A stretch of DNA of 64,000 nt, taken from Ahaetulla prasina. Taxonomy: Eukaryota; Chordata; Lepidosauria; Squamata; Colubridae. Below are positions 63,165 to 64,000 of the stretch, piece after piece. Under the pieces are notes generated by a model that did no database searches, was not told the origin of the DNA, and saw nothing but the letters and a program-made list of their open reading frames with translations. The stretch is taken from positions 12,182,858 through 12,246,857 of the forward strand of contig NC_080543.1 in assembly GCF_028640845.1 (NCBI RefSeq). The letters are read 5' to 3'. Made by a program: the position numbers and the translations under genes. The first letter of the stretch is position 1, and every line of letters starts with the position of its first letter.

Positions 63165-63312
63165 GAACTTGGTTGTTTTCTTGCAGATGTTTCATTACTT
63201 CGCTAGGTAACATCATCAGTGCAGCGATGATGTTAACTAGTTGCACTGATAATCATGCACTGATGTTGTTACCTAGTTGGGTGATAAAATGTCTACAAGA
63301 AAACAATCAAGC
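63165..63312. repeat. Inverted repeat from an interspersed retroelement
   Basis: Arms of about 52 bp ('gttttcttgcagatgtttca' ... 'ggtaacatcatcagtgca' and the inverse 'tgcactgatgttgttaccta' ... 'aagaaaacaa') with roughly 85 percent match around a short spacer. Its family is not certain; a Penelope-like source is one possibility. Confidence 0.6.
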
Positions 63313-63439
63313 TCAGAGACCACACCAAGTTTGTATTTGTATATTGTATATGCAATTGTATATTTATTTGAGCAGCAAAATCATTTTCTTCTTGCTGAAT
63401 TTTATTTCAAAGCCATATTGTTCTGCACTGTTTCTTGCC

Positions 63440-63535
63440 TATTAAAATCATAAAACCAGAGAATGTATGAATTGGAAGAAACTTTGTTGGTTGTCTAAGC
63501 TAACCTCTGCTCAGTGCAGGAACCATCCACAACTG
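63440..63535 (-). mobile_element. Old CR1 3' end
   Basis: 'ctaagctaacctctgctcag' and 'tgcaggaaccatccacaac' resemble an old CR1 3' region; diverged. Confidence 0.5.
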
Positions 63536-63765
63536 GTTGCCACTTGTGAACAATCAGGGACTGTAGAACTCATCATTGTAACAAGTATATTTTGCTGATA
63601 AAGAAATAAAGGGAAACTAGTATAGACCTATTTCAAGCTATTTAGCTCTCGTCAGCTAGCCATACCCTTACTCGGATTCGAATTTGGGCTGCCTGAGCCA
63701 CAAGTTCTCCCTATGCTCCCTCCCATATTGGGGCAGAGCAGGTGCTTCAACAGAAAACACAAGCG

Positions 63766-63771
<6 letters not shown>

Positions 63772-63802
<31 letters not shown>
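63772..63802. repeat. (CA)n microsatellite
   Basis: About 15 CA units. Confidence 0.97.
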
Positions 63803-63805
<3 letters not shown>

Positions 63806-63845
63806 GATGTTGTAAAGAAGAGGTTGTAAAGAAATGCATTTAAAC

Positions 63846-64000
63846 GGCTGTGATGATCCAAGCTGAGTTGCCTGATCGTCAGAGGCTTTTGTTTTAAAAG
63901 CATTTATTTATTTTTTTGCCTTTAAAAGGAAAAAAAAGCCTCTGATGATCAGGCAACTCATCTGGGATCGTCAGAGCCTTTTAAAAGCATTTTTTTTTCG
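63846..64000. mobile_element. hAT interior with AT-rich palindromes (window-truncated)
   Basis: 'gcctctgatgatcaggcaac' and poly(A)/poly(T) blocks with 'ttttaaaagcattttttt' match the interiors of the hATs at 6850 and 36623. Arms 63864-63890 and 63934-63960 are inverted copies with one mismatch. The ends lie outside the window. Confidence 0.6.

Overview
The window looks like nuclear DNA of a squamate reptile, most probably a snake. The evidence is the repeat content: Sauria-type tRNA SINEs with a Bov-B-like tail, a Bov-B LINE end, CR1 and L2 LINEs, LINE 3' ends that run into (AATAG)n/(ATTCT)n microsatellites (the 'microsatellite seeding' pattern described for snakes), and a GATA/GACA (Bkm-like) block. 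I found no convincing host protein-coding exon, rRNA, true tRNA gene or CRISPR array. Almost every open frame is a translated tandem repeat or a decayed transposon gene.

Layout. 1-4.3 kb: two Tc/mariner-like MITEs, each split by a hAT insertion, MIR/L2-type SINEs, and a hAT carrying a 42-bp minisatellite. 4.3-8.7 kb: a minus-strand LTR, the GATA/GACA block, a hAT split by a solo LTR, and MITEs. 9.1-11.7 kb: a SINE whose 67-bp segment is tandemly amplified, then a nearly perfect 188-bp inverted duplication ending in a solo LTR. 12-19.7 kb: LINE ends, Sauria SINEs, more solo LTRs, a Tc1 deletion derivative and a pentanucleotide array. 20-28.5 kb: stacked SINEs, a Ty3/Gypsy gag remnant, L2 copies, hairpin MITEs and a 28-unit TAA array. 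28.8-31.9 kb: a CR1 holding four or five generations of later insertions. 32-39.7 kb: LTR, hAT and CR1 pieces. 41.8-45.3 kb: a 1.77-kb direct tandem duplication. 45.5-57.3 kb: CR1, R4/Dong-like and L3/Rex-like LINE remnants, SINEs, hATs. 58-62.8 kb: a nearly full-length minus-strand CR1 with both ORFs (broken) and a seven-unit, 80-bp monomer array directly upstream of ORF1. 62.8-64 kb: small repeats.

How the parts relate. Target-site duplications (TSDs) let many insertions be delimited to the base. I read 8-bp duplications (6-8 matches of 8) around 24 hAT-type elements, 14 of them perfect. The hATs fall into two groups by target: elements with CAGGGGTC- or CAGTGATGG-type ends all have TA at the centre of the 8-bp site, while the CAGTGGTGGGTTTC/CAGGGGTGAAATCC group almost never does. 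Six solo LTRs have 4- or 5-of-5 TSDs and none retains an internal region.

Most notable: the CR1 promoter-like monomer array, each unit with a CACGTG E-box and a CACCC-type box; the 188-bp inverted duplication with one mismatch; hAT elements that carry minisatellites of very different copy number; an open frame shared by diverged LTRs; and a 195-codon coiled-coil-like frame inside a hAT. All identities and family names come from reading by eye; no database search was possible.
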